Source: Enoplolaimus lenunculus
Lineage: Eukaryota > Nematoda > Enoplea > Enoplida > Thoracostomopsidae
Assembly: GCA_030248215.1 (NCBI GenBank)
Contig: JASANG010001787.1
Location: 43,679 to 107,678 of the forward strand
Direction: 5' to 3'
Length of the DNA stretch: 64,000 nucleotides
Positions 11,496 to 24,499 of the stretch are shown one piece after another. The notes beneath the pieces are model-generated. The model worked only from the letters and a program-made list of their open reading frames with translations, ran no database searches and was not told the origin of the DNA. The position numbers were made by a program, and so were the translations under genes. Positions within the stretch are counted from its first letter, which is position 1. The number at the start of each line of letters is the position of its first letter.

Positions 11496-11889
11496 TTTGT
11501 CTGTTGATCCGATGTAAGAGCCCGAATTTTAACGTTGACGTCGAATTAACATTGGAGAAACCGTGTCCCCTGCACCGGTTAATATAACGTGAACCCCGCA
11601 TAATGCATGGATATATCTGCTGCAAATTTGCATCGAACAGAAACAGAAAAATCTTCAAATCTATAGCAATCATTTTAAAGATTAAAGAAATATTAGCAGC
11701 AGTAATACAACTGGAGTTCCGGTTGGATTTTGTAAAGCCTACTATTTAGCACCGTAGGACTGCTGACGCGATCGATTATAATAAGTTTTTTCGTTTTTAA
11801 TCATAACGGGAACGCGTGTAAGTCGCAACAACGGAAACCCTCAGTCGTAGCAAGTAGAACTTTTAAAAATACGAGTTTGGCGCGAAACC

Positions 11890-12086
11890 ATTTTTATCGC
11901 CAAAGTATGCTTTTCCGGACTACACAAACAGAGTCAAATTCGACTTCGCCAGAGTCATATTCTATTCACTGAGTGATTCATTGAGTCGAGTTTGACTCTG
12001 GTGGAGTCGAATATTGACTCAGTTTTTTGTAGTTCGGAAAAGCCTATTTCAAAGAGAGTCATTTTGACCTACCATTTTTTGCGGTG
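11890..12086. mobile_element. MITE of the GAGTCAAATTGACTC family
   Basis: Arms read CTTTTCCGGACTACACAAAC and, inverted on the right, TTTTTTGTAGTTCGGAAAAG, ending CCATTTTTTGCGGTG. It is a diverged relative of the copy at 45622-45799; the left terminus is eroded. Confidence 0.6.
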
Positions 12087-12523
12087 TACTTGATCCGGAG
12101 TTCAATCAAAATAATACTGAATTTGTTTTTTGGTATATTGTAAAGAATAAAGCATTTAACAAATTTAAGCATTGGCTATAAACGAAAAAATACGTGTTTA
12201 TGAGACAGTGGCTGGTTTGCAGTGACTTTAAGTCTACTTTGACTTGAGTATAAATTTGGCTTTATGTCCACGATTCTCAATTAGTTTTTTGCTTGATAGA
12301 TAAGATGCTGCGGTGACAAATACTATGCAATATTTATTACAGCTGCTAGTTCACTTAGTGAGATATACACTGGAATGGAAACTGTGCTTTGAGAAAATTT
12401 TTAACTTTTAAACTTATAATTCAGCTGCCAATCTTAAGTTCGGCTTCGAGCTTTAAGTCGAATGTCCACTTAAAGTCACGTTCCTGTTCCTACTGTCCGC
12501 TATTAAATAGCTATCTTTTTTAA

Positions 12524-12725
12524 CCCTCTCGTTCATAGAGTATACTATGAGCAGCTAAATACTATAATATACGAGCAATAGACACTGTGAACAGTGTTTA
12601 ACAATTGTAACACATGTGCGCAGAGCAAAATCTGCACAAAACGTGAGAGCCCCCTCGGGCTGGACCGTCAAGCTCCTATAGCTCAGTGGTCATCGTAAAC
12701 GCCTCCCATGGAACTACAAAACGTA
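12524..12725 (+). repeat. tRNA-like SINE or composite element, truncated
   Basis: CAAGCTCCTATAGCTCAGTG and the bases after it resemble the 5' half of a tRNA, with an A-box-like TAGCTCAGTGG, preceded by a conserved GTGAGAGCCCCCTCGGG leader. The tRNA-like part stops after about 45 bases (CGCCTCCCATGG), so there is no B box. Related copies lie at 37744-38011 and 39620-39790. Confidence 0.5.
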
Positions 12726-13084
12726 ATTAAAATGTTGACTTAAACCTGGAATTTTTACGAATTCAAAATTTGAAAAATTGTCAGGCGATTATTTTTAGAA
12801 TCGCCTCGCTCCTTATGTTCCATGCTCGTAACTTGATTTTAAAAATTACTAAAAATGTAAGTTTGATTTTGGCATTTGAAATCGACCGATAAGCGAAGGC
12901 TCAACGGAATTAAAACTATTTCAATGCTATTTTGGTATAGAAGTTTGTAACATTGGATGGTAAGTTACATAGCTAGGGTAAATCGCGTGTAGAGAGCACT
13001 TAATGTGTTTACTGATGTCACGTGCAAGAAGATAGTGCAATGTATAGATGAGACTCCAGGTGGGGCAGGGCTGTTTTCTCCATC

Positions 13085-13405
13085 ACACTTCTAACTCAGA
13101 GTATACCATGCTTAATAATCAGATAAGATACTACATTCTATCATATGAAAATTTAAACCCTATCCATCCAAAATGATTACAATTTTGTAGGAACTCTTCA
13201 TTTCAATTTTTTCAAACAAACAAAAGAGAGATAACGGTTTTTCCGTTCAGGCACACTGATATACAACCAGAAATGAAATTTATAGCTTTCCAACTGATTG
13301 TTGTGTGCAAAAAGTATCGGCAAAGAATGGGCAATTTTTTGCAGTGCCTATGTCGATAGTCACGAAAAGTGCCGATTATTACTGGTGTCGATGCCAATTA
13401 ATCCG
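13085..13405 (-). mobile_element. Degraded copy of the ATGTGCCGAT hAT-like MITE
   Basis: The reverse complement matches the copies at 20508 and 25390: AGTATCGGCAAAGAATGGGC, then CACGAAAAGTGCCGATTATT. The terminus has lost its clean inverted repeat. It lies about 270 bp upstream of the TBC gene start. Confidence 0.6.
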
Positions 13406-13670
13406 GAAAAACGGTATGGGTCGCCTTGATAGCAAAGCTGCAGAACTTTAAGCGGACACTTTGCCACCACGCAACGTAATCCGCCTCTTAACTATTAGTG
13501 TGTTAGGCAATATACCTACTTACACGTTTACAATGCATAAGCGGCAAATTATGTTTCTAGACGAACTTATGATCCATTGCTGTATTAATCTGCATCGTGG
13601 ATTCATCAGTCTGTGAACCTGAGAGTAGTCAGTATTTTTATAATGTTTGCGGCTTGATGTTGCTCAGTTA

Positions 13671-16600
13671 ATGTGTGAACCAAATGATTCTCGTTTTGCT
13701 ACAGATATAAATCAGCGAACTAATGTTAGAAAAGACCACAGCGTCCCTAATACGGCAGCTATCCACGAAGAAAGTAAAATTTCTCTGCATTTACACTCAT
13801 ATAGCGGTATCGAGTTGCTATGTGCACGAAATTTGTTAACGGAAGGCGAACGGACAGATTCATGTGAACCTGCTGTTTTATGTTCAGAAATCGAAGGTAA
13901 TGTTGTTTCGGAGTCCGATCCGAAGAATTTGATCGACTCTTTCAGCGTGGAAAATAGTGTAACCAAATTGATGAATACCCAGACAGAGTCCCATGGGGAC
14001 TGCGACAGAAACAACTCCGCTGCTGCTTCCTGTAGCAGAAGTTACGGAAAGCCGTTGGCTACAGTTTTGGAGAATGTTCCATTAAGTTATGATTGCCAGC
14101 AACATACAGAGCATTCGAAAAGCGATGTAAATAATTCTGCATTTCAAAACGACACGGAAGAAAACATATGCGAATCGGCGTGTTCGTTCGAAGTTATCGA
14201 TCTCAATGAAACCGAGCCATCCTCTAAAAATGGATCGACCATAATCACGTGTGATCGTAATATGACTCATTCGATGGACGACACCCCTGTAGATGACGAT
14301 AGCTTATCCACAGCAGGCACGATGGAACTTTCTAATTCAACATCAAAGAATAGGGCTATGATTTCAGAGACTGGTACCATATCGTTTTCGTTAAAAGCAC
14401 ATGCTCGACACGGTTCGTATGAAAACGGTCCAAGCTACTTTTTGGCTCACCCATCTCCAAATACTACTTGTGCTATTCCGAATGGCCACGCAGCACCAAA
14501 TACTGGTACAATGTGTGGAAGTTTTGATCGAACTAATTCATTGTCGAGAGCAACTGCCGGTGAATTTTTAAACCTATGCAATCATTCTAGTAACAGCCTT
14601 TCTTCAATGAGCTTATATACGTGTGACTCAAAAACAAGCGTCAGGTGCGTATTATATTGTTCTTCTTTGTGTTTTACTTAATTTTGTCAATGCTGTTTTG
14701 ATTTGCCTCTTGGGCAAAAGCTGCCGCATATTGTAATTTTTAGAGTATATACATATAGGTAAGATTTGCCATTGTAAGACTACGTTTTGTGTTTCGCTTG
14801 AGCATAACATAAACGTATATAATTAGACATATATCTCTCTATATATAGTATGCGTTTGTGCATTTTATTTTAGCGATGATTCCACTTCAAAACGAAGTTC
14901 ACTTGACCGTAGAAGTCAAGTTAGTTTCGATGCATCAAGCTGGAGTTCTGGCTCAGACTGTGCTCATTATTCGTTCGGACCGCATAATCATTGTTCGCTT
15001 CATCATCATCATCATCATAATCAATCCAGCTGTTCTAGACCTCCACCGCATGGACGGTGTGACGATCCTGAGATTCTTGCGCTGAATAATAAGCGTCGGC
15101 TTGGAAGTTTATTGCCTCGGTAAGGTTTAAGGTATCAGTTTGGCGCATGAGTGTGAAATTTATTCTGTCTTGGAAGCTTTTCCCTCGGCAAGATTACGTA
15201 ATTTCTTGTCATCTCGGCATACAAATGTGAAATATATATCCCTGAAGTCAATTTAGCAGAGTTTTGGATTTTTTATTTAGGTCAAGTTAGCGAGTTTGTT
15301 AGCTTTGTTAGTCAAATAGATTTGAGCTGTGTTTAGGTGTTAAAATGCATTAATTAAAGATTCATTCATGCGAAGTACGAACAACGTAATTTTTTTAAAT
15401 ACACTGTTGATCCAGATGCCGTTAGCTCTTTCGAAAACCAGATGTGACAATAAATTCTGGTTTACTGCAATAAGTTACGTACGTATGTATTTGGTTTTTC
15501 AAACCAGATATATTATACCCCTACTTTTTGTTCTAGCGTTTTAAAATAATCTGATGTATGGCTTTTAACTTTTTAGCACGTTGTTGTCGTGGATTGGAGG
15601 CAGCAACAATAACGCAACAAAACTGTGCTCTACAGATTATGCAGATTCAAATTTATGTAACAGTGGTGGTTCGGCCGCACATTGCTCATCATCGTTCTCA
15701 CCGTCCGCATCAGTTAATTCGCTCAACGTGATTCGATCGGATATTACTTCCACAACTGCTCTTATACTAGAACAAAGACCGAGGTATTATTAATTAATTT
15801 TGATTGAATATCTGAGAAATTTGCAATATCGCAGAAGCAGAAAGCGACCGGGTATCCGGTTAAGGTTTAGGGTTCGGGAAAAACAACATCCAGCTCCAGC
15901 TCCGAAGTGGGAATATAGCTAGCGGTAATTGGTTGCCTACGGTTAAATGTTAATATTAGCAAGAGTGCATAATACCCTTTAACAAGAGTATGCAACTGGG
16001 TACATTCTATGTAGAAAAAATTTACCCAGCGCGCGTTGCATTTTTTGCTTACCACCTGTATTTGGGGGGGTCAAAATCTCCATCGATGTTGAAATTCATG
16101 TGCTATTGTATATACTAAAATGTGGTCCGATTATATTTTCGGTGTTGGCTGGCGGATACACGTGTAAAATGAACGTAAAATTGACCCCTCCCCCAAATGA
16201 GGGGGGGTTGGCCAAAAACGCAACGCGTGCCGGGTACATTTTTAATACACAGAATGTACCCAGTTGCACACTCTTGTTAGAGTGATCATCCACTCTTGAT
16301 ATTAGGTACATATACGTCATACAGCGATTTGATATTTCTGTAATTCAGTTTTTAATGTTTACATTTGTCAATTGCCAAGCTATGGGCTGGCATTTCAATA
16401 GTGGATGTAGTGGTTTCCCGCCGCTCGGCCAAACTCCCCACTCGGCAAATCTTCCCATTTTAAGCCACTCCAACTCATCAAATTCCCAGTGTGAACACGA
16501 GGGCATCGCCATATTCCCTCCTAATTAAGGGGTAGTGGGCACCTCCAGCCCCCCACTCGCGAATGTGATAACAAATTACCAGATGGGGTTCCATTAGTGT

Positions 16601-19600
16601 ATTTATATTAAACTAAATACCATTGCGAAATTTTATTTTTATTCCATTCATTGCAAAAATAATCACAAAACTCCAACACACGTAAAACATCAATAAAATT
16701 ATGCCTTGATGTGTCGTCTTAATTACGTCTGGTGTTGTTTCTCCCTTTGTTGGTATTGAGAGCAAGCAAAATCATGTTGCTGAAAAGGGAATGAATTTAT
16801 ATTCAAAAGGCAAGTACAGACAACATTTTGTATAGCCTTATGTTTAAGTTTAGCTCATTGAGGGATACAAATATTATCATTTGCCGATTAAATTGCTGAA
16901 ACCAATGATTTTTCAAAAATTTTATTTCAGTATGATAACAATGATTGCCAAAAATATTGAAAAATCTACATTTAAAAATCAAGAAATGGAATTGACATCG
17001 GTTTATTGTAAACGTTGAGTAGAAAAACGGAAAGTTATTTTTACTTTAGTCTCGGTTTGAAACCTACCGAGACCCAGAAACCCGAGCCCGAGCCTAAGAC
17101 CAGCCGTATCCCGAGGCTTGTCGAGACCGAGACCGCACATTCCTGTTTCCCAGAGAAGCTGCCGGAAATCATGTCGCACTCTGCTTGTGCGTTGGTCGTT
17201 CCAAATGCTGTTTACCTACAATTGTAATTTTATGCCTGAAAATATTGCTAATGTAATTATTGAATTGATTGCCAATGTCAATAGTTCTTGGTGTCTGACA
17301 GTGTTATTGTTGCCTTTTTAGATATTGCAAGACTAATTTGTTAAGTGGTTGTGAGTACCACTATATTCGTAATCAGGGTGCAAACGGAGTTCAGATTCCG
17401 GTTTTTTTCGCCTTCCAATTCAGTAATTTTTACCGGAATTAAAAATTCTTGTATTAAATTTTGGTCGGTGGAAATTAAGATATCCTACTAAAGAGCGACG
17501 ACAAAAATCAAATAATTTCACTGTATAGTATATAAACCTTGACAGTCGCCAAAAATAAACCATTGACGGTAGATTTCGCTTCCGTGGATTATGAAAATCT
17601 AAAATACAGCAGATAAAGTGAATATCTATCTCCAACAAGGGCTATTTCACCAATAATATTGCGAAAAATAAAATTAAAATGAATTTTTCGATGGCATGTA
17701 TTTTTCATTTTCCGGTTCTGTTTCCGGTAATTTTTTAAATTCCGGTTCAGGCAAATTGTGATTCCGGTTGCACCCTGTACCACGTAATGTGTTTCGCATA
17801 TAATATGCATATTTTTGTGGGTTGGTAATTGGTAGGTATACTCAAATGTCTAGCCTAAGTAGCAGTTTTGATATGACTACTATTGGTTGGCTGTCGAAAG
17901 AGGTCGTATAGTAGTTTCGCCTACTAGCCACACTTCAATATCCGTATCTTGTTATATGTCTTAACCCTGGTTGGGGTTGTTGTTGATAGACGGGTGGCAA
18001 ATACTTTGGCATAGCGTTGTGTGTTTGAGTCTACTATTTCTGTTTTGTTTCATTTTTATATATTTGTGGTGTAGAATTGAGCATGTTTAAAACAAAGTTC
18101 CGTGCATGTCAGTTTCAGTACAAATCCGGTTAGTGATCCAGCGCTGCTAAGTGGTATATATGTATTATGTGTTTTGTGCATTTTAGACGTACTATGTATC
18201 CTTCTTTTTATGTATATGTAACTGTTTGTTTATATCTTATCTTTCGCTAGTTGACACTAAGTGGGGCCTTTTCAGAGGTGCTCCGTGTTCAACACAGAGG
18301 CATTTGATAATTGTCAAGGGGGTTTTAGAAAGTAGAAATTTTTCGCAAACATATAGGCTGCTACCGGATTTAAAAATGCCTTCTACACTTTATTAAAATT
18401 TTGAGGCATACAATTCGTTATGCTGCTTATGACCTTCTGTGTCCCGGAACTATGCAATTTGTTTATTGTTTTAAAAGCTGCAAAAGCTGCCGGATGTTTA
18501 TTGCTAAAAGCAGGGTGCAACCGGAATTCTGCTGATACTGATTCAGATTGCGCAATCAGTCGGAATCGGAATTTTGAAATTTTAATTTTAATCTTACATG
18601 ATGTGATATGTTGTATAAAAATTCTTGACAGAACCAAAAATATCACCAATTTGTCCATGCGATGTTTTTGAATATTGTTGCCAATCAACAGACACCCTAA
18701 ATCAACATTATTTGCCAATACAAGTTATCCGTACAGTCACAACATTTGTAGTTCCGATTTCAATTACAATATTGCAGTATAAGTTTGCTGTTCTGATTTC
18801 GATTCCGGTATAATCCAGCCCCGCTTTGCACCCTGAAAAGTTTGACATAACTCCATATTAAACGATTGTTTGTGACTAAAATGGCAATGTTTCTTAGTGG
18901 CTTCTGTTCGACATCACAGATACAGTTTGTACCAAGCCGTTATACAAAATAGCACTGAAATATGCGACTCCGGTTTTTTGTATCCGGTTCCACTCTAGAC
19001 TACGGAGTGCAATGTATATTATTTTGATTTCAGCGGTTTACCAGCAAAGCCTCTACAGGAGCAAACGAAACATCAACAGCAGTATGATCAGATAATCGAA
19101 GCAGCTCGGAAAAAAGGTGTGTTTACGCCTAAATAGTTGGTCTGTTTACTTAATCTGCTTTCTTTAGCTTTAAACAAATTTTAAATGTCTTATTAATTAT
19201 AATATTATCAACTAAAATTTTGTAAAGATAGAAATTTATCCTTAAATGATAGTGTTCAAATTGTTCTGATTACTATTTTGCAGAAGTAAAAGAGGCCAAG
19301 CTACGAAAGAAACGAACAGAAGATCAGATAAAGTATGAGGAATCTAAAGCGAATGCAATCCGAGAGTGGACAATCAATGTGATACCAAATTGGAACGCGC
19401 TGTGAGTTTGAAGCTAACGTTCTATGTAATTGCTGCTGTAATTGCCGCAGTAGCAGGGTTTCAACAGGAACATATTATAACGGGAACAGGCATTGAATCT
19501 ATTATTTGCAGGAACAGGAACCGGAATTTGAAATAATTTTCATCATCAAATTACTGTGGATTTTTAGAAAACTAGCCAAAAAATGGCTTAAGCGAACTTT

Positions 19601-22600
19601 CAGATATTTTGTCATCAAGTTTTGCGAAAAAACATCAGATTTTCAATATAATACTTTAATAACAAAATTGAACTAATTGCAAATACACTCATTTCTAAAC
19701 AACTCATTTTCAAAGACAATGTGTAGAATATTTATGTGATTATGAATAATTTGCCACACGACCGTAAAACTTCCGGTTCCTACATCTTCGAATGCAGGAA
19801 CAGGAATTGAACGTGGAACCCTGTCTAATTAATAGTAATATGCATGGATTCAAAACTTTCTAATAAATTCAAATGAAAACCTACATACGTATTTCTAGCG
19901 GTTTGCGTTGGAAAACTGGTGTTTGATAGAAGATAGTATAATTAGGTAACCGCAACAATCATCTACACCGGCAATTGTCAGTTTCCGTATATTGCCTGTT
20001 CCCGCGAAGCTTGTGTTTATAGGCATCGAAATTGTTTTTTGACTTAGATAATTTTTTGTGTCCGAATGCTACAAACTACAGTTGTAATTGCTTGCAATAT
20101 ACGAACTAACTACAAACCAATATAGTTTTACATTAATTGGGGCAATAATGGATTACAGCCATAAAACAAAACGAGTGCGCGACCTATGGTGGCAAGGTCT
20201 TCCGCCAAGCATTCGTGGCAAAGTTTGGCTGTTGTCGATTGGCAATGATCTCAACGTGTCTCCAGAGTTGTATAACGTTTGCCTTGCTCGTGCACAGAGG
20301 AAGTTAAACAGCACCGCTTGTTCTTCAAATTCTAGCAACACCGAAGAAATTATACCGGGTGGCGATAATCATGATGGTGCTAGCGGTTCAGATGGTAAAA
20401 ACTTGCAAAAGCAGTGAAAGGTCTTAAATTTCGTTTTGGTTAGGTTTGCTAAACACTAGATTCAGTAGCTGCATTGTGAAATATTTGTTGTTTGTACCAC
20501 ATATAGCTAAGGATGTGCCGATTAATCGGCATCGGTAATAATCGGCGCTTTTCGTGAGTATCGGCATCGGTATCGGCACTTTAAAAATTGCCGATTCTTT
20601 GCCGATATTTTTTGCACATAATCCGTTGGAATGCTATCAATTTCATGTCTGGGTGCATACCAGTATGTCTGTTCAGGAAAATTGTTATCTCTCTTGAATT
20701 TGTGTTTGAAAAAACTAAAGTTATATCGTTTATGATGGATAGGGTTTAAGTCTTCATGTAATAAATAATGTATGTAATGTAGTATCCTATTTGTTTATTA
20801 AGAATGATATACTAAATTTTTAATCGGCATCGGCAAAAATTCTGGTATCGGCACATCCCTACATATAACCAATATTAGGTTTTCAAACGAGCGAACTGCA
20901 TGCAGTTGCAGCGATCTGTTGTCAGTTGTATTAAGGTGTAATGTTTTCTTGTTTATAGAGAATCCATTTGGCCGAGAAAAAACGTTGGAGCTGATATCGT
21001 TAGATGTTGCCAGAACATTTCCGTACTTGGGTATATTTCAGCAGGTGCGTAAATCATCTCGAGGTAGTATTTTATCAACATTTCGCTGTCTACTGGTAGA
21101 TAAAAAAGTGTAAGAAGTCGATTAAAGGCATAGCTAGTGGCCTTAAAATGACAAAGATATAGTTTGTGCTTTTACAAACGATAAACTAGATACTACCTCA
21201 GACGGAGGAATTTTGATTTCGTCCAAGGCAAAACAGGGTAAAGTTTTGGAACCAGAATTTGACAAGAATACGAACTAGGCTGTATATATGGGCATGGGTA
21301 CTATATGAATTGCTAATGTTTTAACGAAAAATGGTGTAACGTTGTCATACCGCTTCAGGGCGGGCCCTACTATGATCTGTTGCGTTCACTACTCGGTGCT
21401 TATGTTTGTTACCGTCCGGACGTTGGCTATGTAAGTTGTTTTTATGTTTTATGTTGTGATAGTGAAATTTTTTGACAGCAAACCGTTAGCAGATGTACTT
21501 ACTGTGTGGTAAACTATTCCGTTTAACTCATGTTTTCAATTTTATTTGCGATTGGTATTTGTTTACTGCGAAATTTTTTCGACGAATCCTTTTGCAATTT
21601 TTGCAGTCATATCTAATTGTTATCAAAGTTTTCAGTTGTTGATACTTTGGCATTTGCGATTGATTTATTTTGTTTTTAGGTTCAAGGAATGTCTTTCTTG
21701 GCTGCGGTCCTTCTACTTAATCTCGATAGTTCTGAAGCATTCACATGTTTTGCGAATTTGCTCAATAAGCCGTGTCAAATGGCATTTTTTCATCTTAATC
21801 AAGATAAAGTATGCGGTATAAACTGCTTGAAATTATATATGTAAACGGCTTGAAATAGCTGTATTGTAATGTTCAGGTTGTTTATCATGTTTAGCAAACA
21901 ATACTTTACAAAGACTTTCCTCTCCTTCTAACTCTTCCTATTTTTTCGACGGGAGGGGCTTCTCCCGGATGGAATCTGGTGGCAATTGGTGTAGAGGTAT
22001 TCATCCGGGTCCATCTAGAAACATTTATATGCGATAAGAATGCTCAAAGAACATATGTATTTGCGTTATATTTTAGGCCGTGAACTTTTTGTAAAATTTT
22101 TTTAAAGAATATATACATTATATAGAGTTTAATTATGATGGCGCGCACTTTGAAGGTTGTAAACAATATTGTTTTAGATGAAACAATACTTCGATGCTTA
22201 TGAAAAGTATTTTGAAGATCAGCTTCCAAAACTTCACGCACATTTCAAACAGATGGATGTGTCACCTGATCTGTATTTAATTGACTGGTATGGTTTGTAA
22301 CTAAACAAAGGAATTCTTGCTTTGTTTGGGGGTATTATGAACCTGCTATGTAGCTATTCGAAGGATCTTTTATTAGAACGTCTGTATATTTGACATTCGT
22401 TCATAAAATGTTTATAAAATTTTATTAAACACCTTAATATAGCGTAAAATTAGGCGACACAACTCACAATATTCTTTAAAAACTTCACATTTTTTATTTT
22501 AATGCTTTTGATTGATATTAACACTGATGCGCTTGTTGATGATAATTTTGGCATTTTTGTTATTGCAGGTTGTATACATTGTACGCGAAATCTTTGCCGT

Positions 22601-23681
22601 TGGATGTCGCGTGTCGTATTTGGGATGTATTTATGCGTGACGGTGATGAGTTTTTGTTTCAATCAGCATTAGGTTAGTCTTTTTGGTTTTGTTCTGTTCG
22701 TGCTTGATGTGTACAAACCTTGTGGCTTGTGACATTATAAACACTAGATAGAAAAATGGGTTTATGGATATTTTGTTAAAAACGCTTTTTTCGGAATCGC
22801 TTAGATGTCGTATTGACATTTTGGAACACGATATATTTTGGTTCTTGTTGCATTTTGCCGATATCTGTCATAGTTCAGTGTAGCTAGTTTGCCCAGGATT
22901 TGCAAAAAGTAATTCGCCTAGCATTAAATTCAGCAGGCTTCCAATTGCATTACCCATCAAAATTATTGGGTTTCTGATTCATTGTGCAAGATTAGTTTTG
23001 ATAGTTGAGCAGTAGGGGTATAGTCAAGCCAGAGGTGGTTTTAGGAGCCGAAACTAATCTTTGGTATTTTTATAAGGGGCTCTACATGTTTTAGTATGTA
23101 ACACAGTAAGGGTGGCGCTGTACTTTACTGAGCCAAGCTTCAGCGTACGGCGGCATGCCATAAAACTTTGAACGCATGGATAATGGTATAGTATCATCTA
23201 AACACCACTATAGTTCTTCTGCCCTAAATCTTATGCAGGATTTGTTCAAACGTTTTCATTTTATTACACCTAATGTAGTTTCTTCATTTAATCCTATAGG
23301 TATTCTTCACTTGTACGAAGAAATCCTAATCAAGCTTGACTTTGATCAGTTGACGCAATTTTTGACGCGTCTGCCGGAAAATTTATCATCTGACGATTTA
23401 TTCAGTGCCATTGCATCGCTACGCAGTAGAACACGTGACAAGCGGAAATTTGTTTCGATTCTCGGTGAACTCATATCGAAAAGTAGCTCAAAACTAGCTC
23501 AAACTGCGTCGAGTGCAGTTCGGAACGCTACTTCGCCGTTATGCAATAATAATAGCCAGTCAAGTTTGAGTAATAATAATAATAATTGTGTTAATGCAAA
23601 AAGCACTAGTTGCAGTAGTACATATGGTGTGGGGATAGGTAATAGTTGTAGTTACGAAACAAACGGTGATAATAATAACAC

Positions 23682-23712
<31 letters not shown>

Positions 23713-24312
23713 GTATATATTGACAGCAAAAATGGTAATTGTGACAACATTTCTAACCTAAACGATAATGATATAAACATCGACAACAAGAACAACGGCA
23801 ACAACGACAACAACAACAGCATCAATAATATCAGTAGTAGAAATTTACATAATATTGATACGAAGGAAAGTAATAGCAACAGTGTTAGTTGTGGAAATGG
23901 TAACGAAAGTTCAAATGCTTCACATAGCGGGTTAAATAGTTTACCGTCACCTACAACAGGTACTAAAGAAGTGATGCTTGGCAAATTTAATGCCCTACTA
24001 AATCGCAGGTCGATCTCAAATGTTGAACATAAACTGGGGGCGGGGGCTGCTACCCCTCGATTGCCTACCCCCTCCCTGTCGTCTAGTACATTAGATGCAG
24101 TCCGAAAGTCTAGTTATAGTACAAAATATGCAGATGGTGCTTCCGCAGTAAATAGAGCAAGTTATCCTGGTTCGAATTTGAAGGATGATGCAAATGAACG
24201 TTCGCGTGGTGAACATAATGGCAATGGTTCTATTTCGCAGCAGGACTCAACAGCTGGACGACGGACGCACTCAGAACGCGATTTTGGTCCATCTAATGAG
24301 CTAGAAGAGTGA
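13671..24312 (+). CDS. TBC1D12/TBC1D14-type Rab GTPase-activating protein, 12 exons
   Basis: Exons: 13671-14644, 14874-15119, 15577-15783, 19034-19116, 19284-19401, 20159-20394, 20959-21044, 21359-21430, 21680-21808, 22178-22287, 22569-22672, 23300-24312. All junctions are GT..AG and phases agree throughout, giving about 1125 residues. Residues 1-475 are low-complexity; exons 4-5 match the family helix (LPAKP..KHQQQY) and the TBC domain follows at about 543-860 ([19 protein letters not shown]). The catalytic arginine finger is in LDVART (Arg640) and the glutamine finger in YVQGM (Gln676), so GAP activity should be intact. The family acts on Rab GTPases in recycling and autophagosome traffic. 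Human members end soon after the domain; this one adds ~270 residues rich in Asn and Ser. The ATG is the first after an in-frame stop at 13641. An upstream 5' exon cannot be excluded. Confidence 0.93.
15958..16305. mobile_element. Foldback MITE inside TBC intron 3
   Basis: Inverted arms of about 110 bp: left TAACAAGAGTATGCAACTGG, right (reverse complement) TAACAAGAGTGTGCAACTGG, both continuing GTACATTCT and GCGTTGC. The terminus GAGTGGATGATC pairs with GAGTGCATAAT on the left. The centre holds runs of G and C. Confidence 0.7.
17040..17152. mobile_element. Fragment of the CGGTCTCGG-ended hAT element
   Basis: GAGACCGAGACCGCACATTC and CTG close to its end correspond, reversed, to the CAGGGATG..GCGGTCTC ends of the hAT element at 26432-26982. 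It lies in TBC intron 3. Confidence 0.4.
17367..17775. mobile_element. CAGGGTGCAA-ended hAT-like element
   Basis: Left end CAGGGTGCAAACGGAG; right end, reverse complement, CAGGGTGCAACCGGAATCAC. The interior contains repeated TTCCGGTT motifs and no long frame. No 8-bp duplication is evident. TBC intron 3. Confidence 0.5.
18511..18835. mobile_element. CAGGGTGCAA-ended hAT-like element, second copy
   Basis: Starts CAGGGTGCAACCGGAATTCT and ends GCTTTGCACCCTG. A diverged relative occurs at about 51600-51900. The short open frames on both strands are within the element and look fortuitous. Confidence 0.5.
19456..19824. mobile_element. CAGGGTTTCAAC-ended element in TBC intron 5
   Basis: CAGGGTTTCAACAGGAACA at the left and GAACGTGGAACCCTG at the right form short inverted ends. 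Repeated CAGGAACAGGAA motifs lie inside. No coding capacity. Confidence 0.4.
20508..20861 (+). mobile_element. hAT-like MITE (ATGTGCCGAT family) in TBC intron 6
   Basis: 354 bp. Left end TAAGGATGTGCCGATTAATC, right end (reverse complement) TAGGGATGTGCCGATACCAG. Flanks CATATAGC and CATATAAC agree at 7 of 8, an 8-bp duplication typical of hAT insertion. Confidence 0.8.
23566..23830 (+). repeat. AAT/AAC trinucleotide tract coding for Asn
   Basis: Interrupted AAT and AAC triplets in the last TBC exon are translated as an Asn-rich stretch. Because the unit is three bases, changes in length keep the frame. Confidence 0.8.
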
Positions 24313-24490
24313 TGGGGATCAAACCGGGAACACAGGTTTGTGGAAATAAGGCTGAAACTTGTGTTTCAGATAGCGGTGTTTTTATTTGTACAGACAGTGG
24401 TGGTGAAGTTACTACAAAGGAAAATGGTTAGGATTGACAATGCAAGCAAGTGGGGGGTTTAGTTTGTTATTAAACTACGTGAGCTGGCGA

Positions 24491-24496
24491 AATAAA
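24491..24496 (+). terminator. Candidate poly(A) signal of the TBC gene
   Basis: AATAAA lies about 180 bases after the stop codon of the TBC gene, the first canonical hexamer downstream on that strand that I noted. Confidence 0.35.
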
Positions 24497-24499
24497 TTT

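Noticed and set aside
23176-23299. Open frame with an ATG upstream of the last TBC exon
   Set aside because: The conserved sequence begins at GILHLYEE after CCTATAG at 23299, and the phase matches exon 11, so the upstream part is intron.
23652-23984. 110-codon Leu-rich minus-strand frame
   Set aside because: Antisense of the Asn-rich codons in the TBC exon; AAT/AAC reads as ATT/GTT on the other strand.
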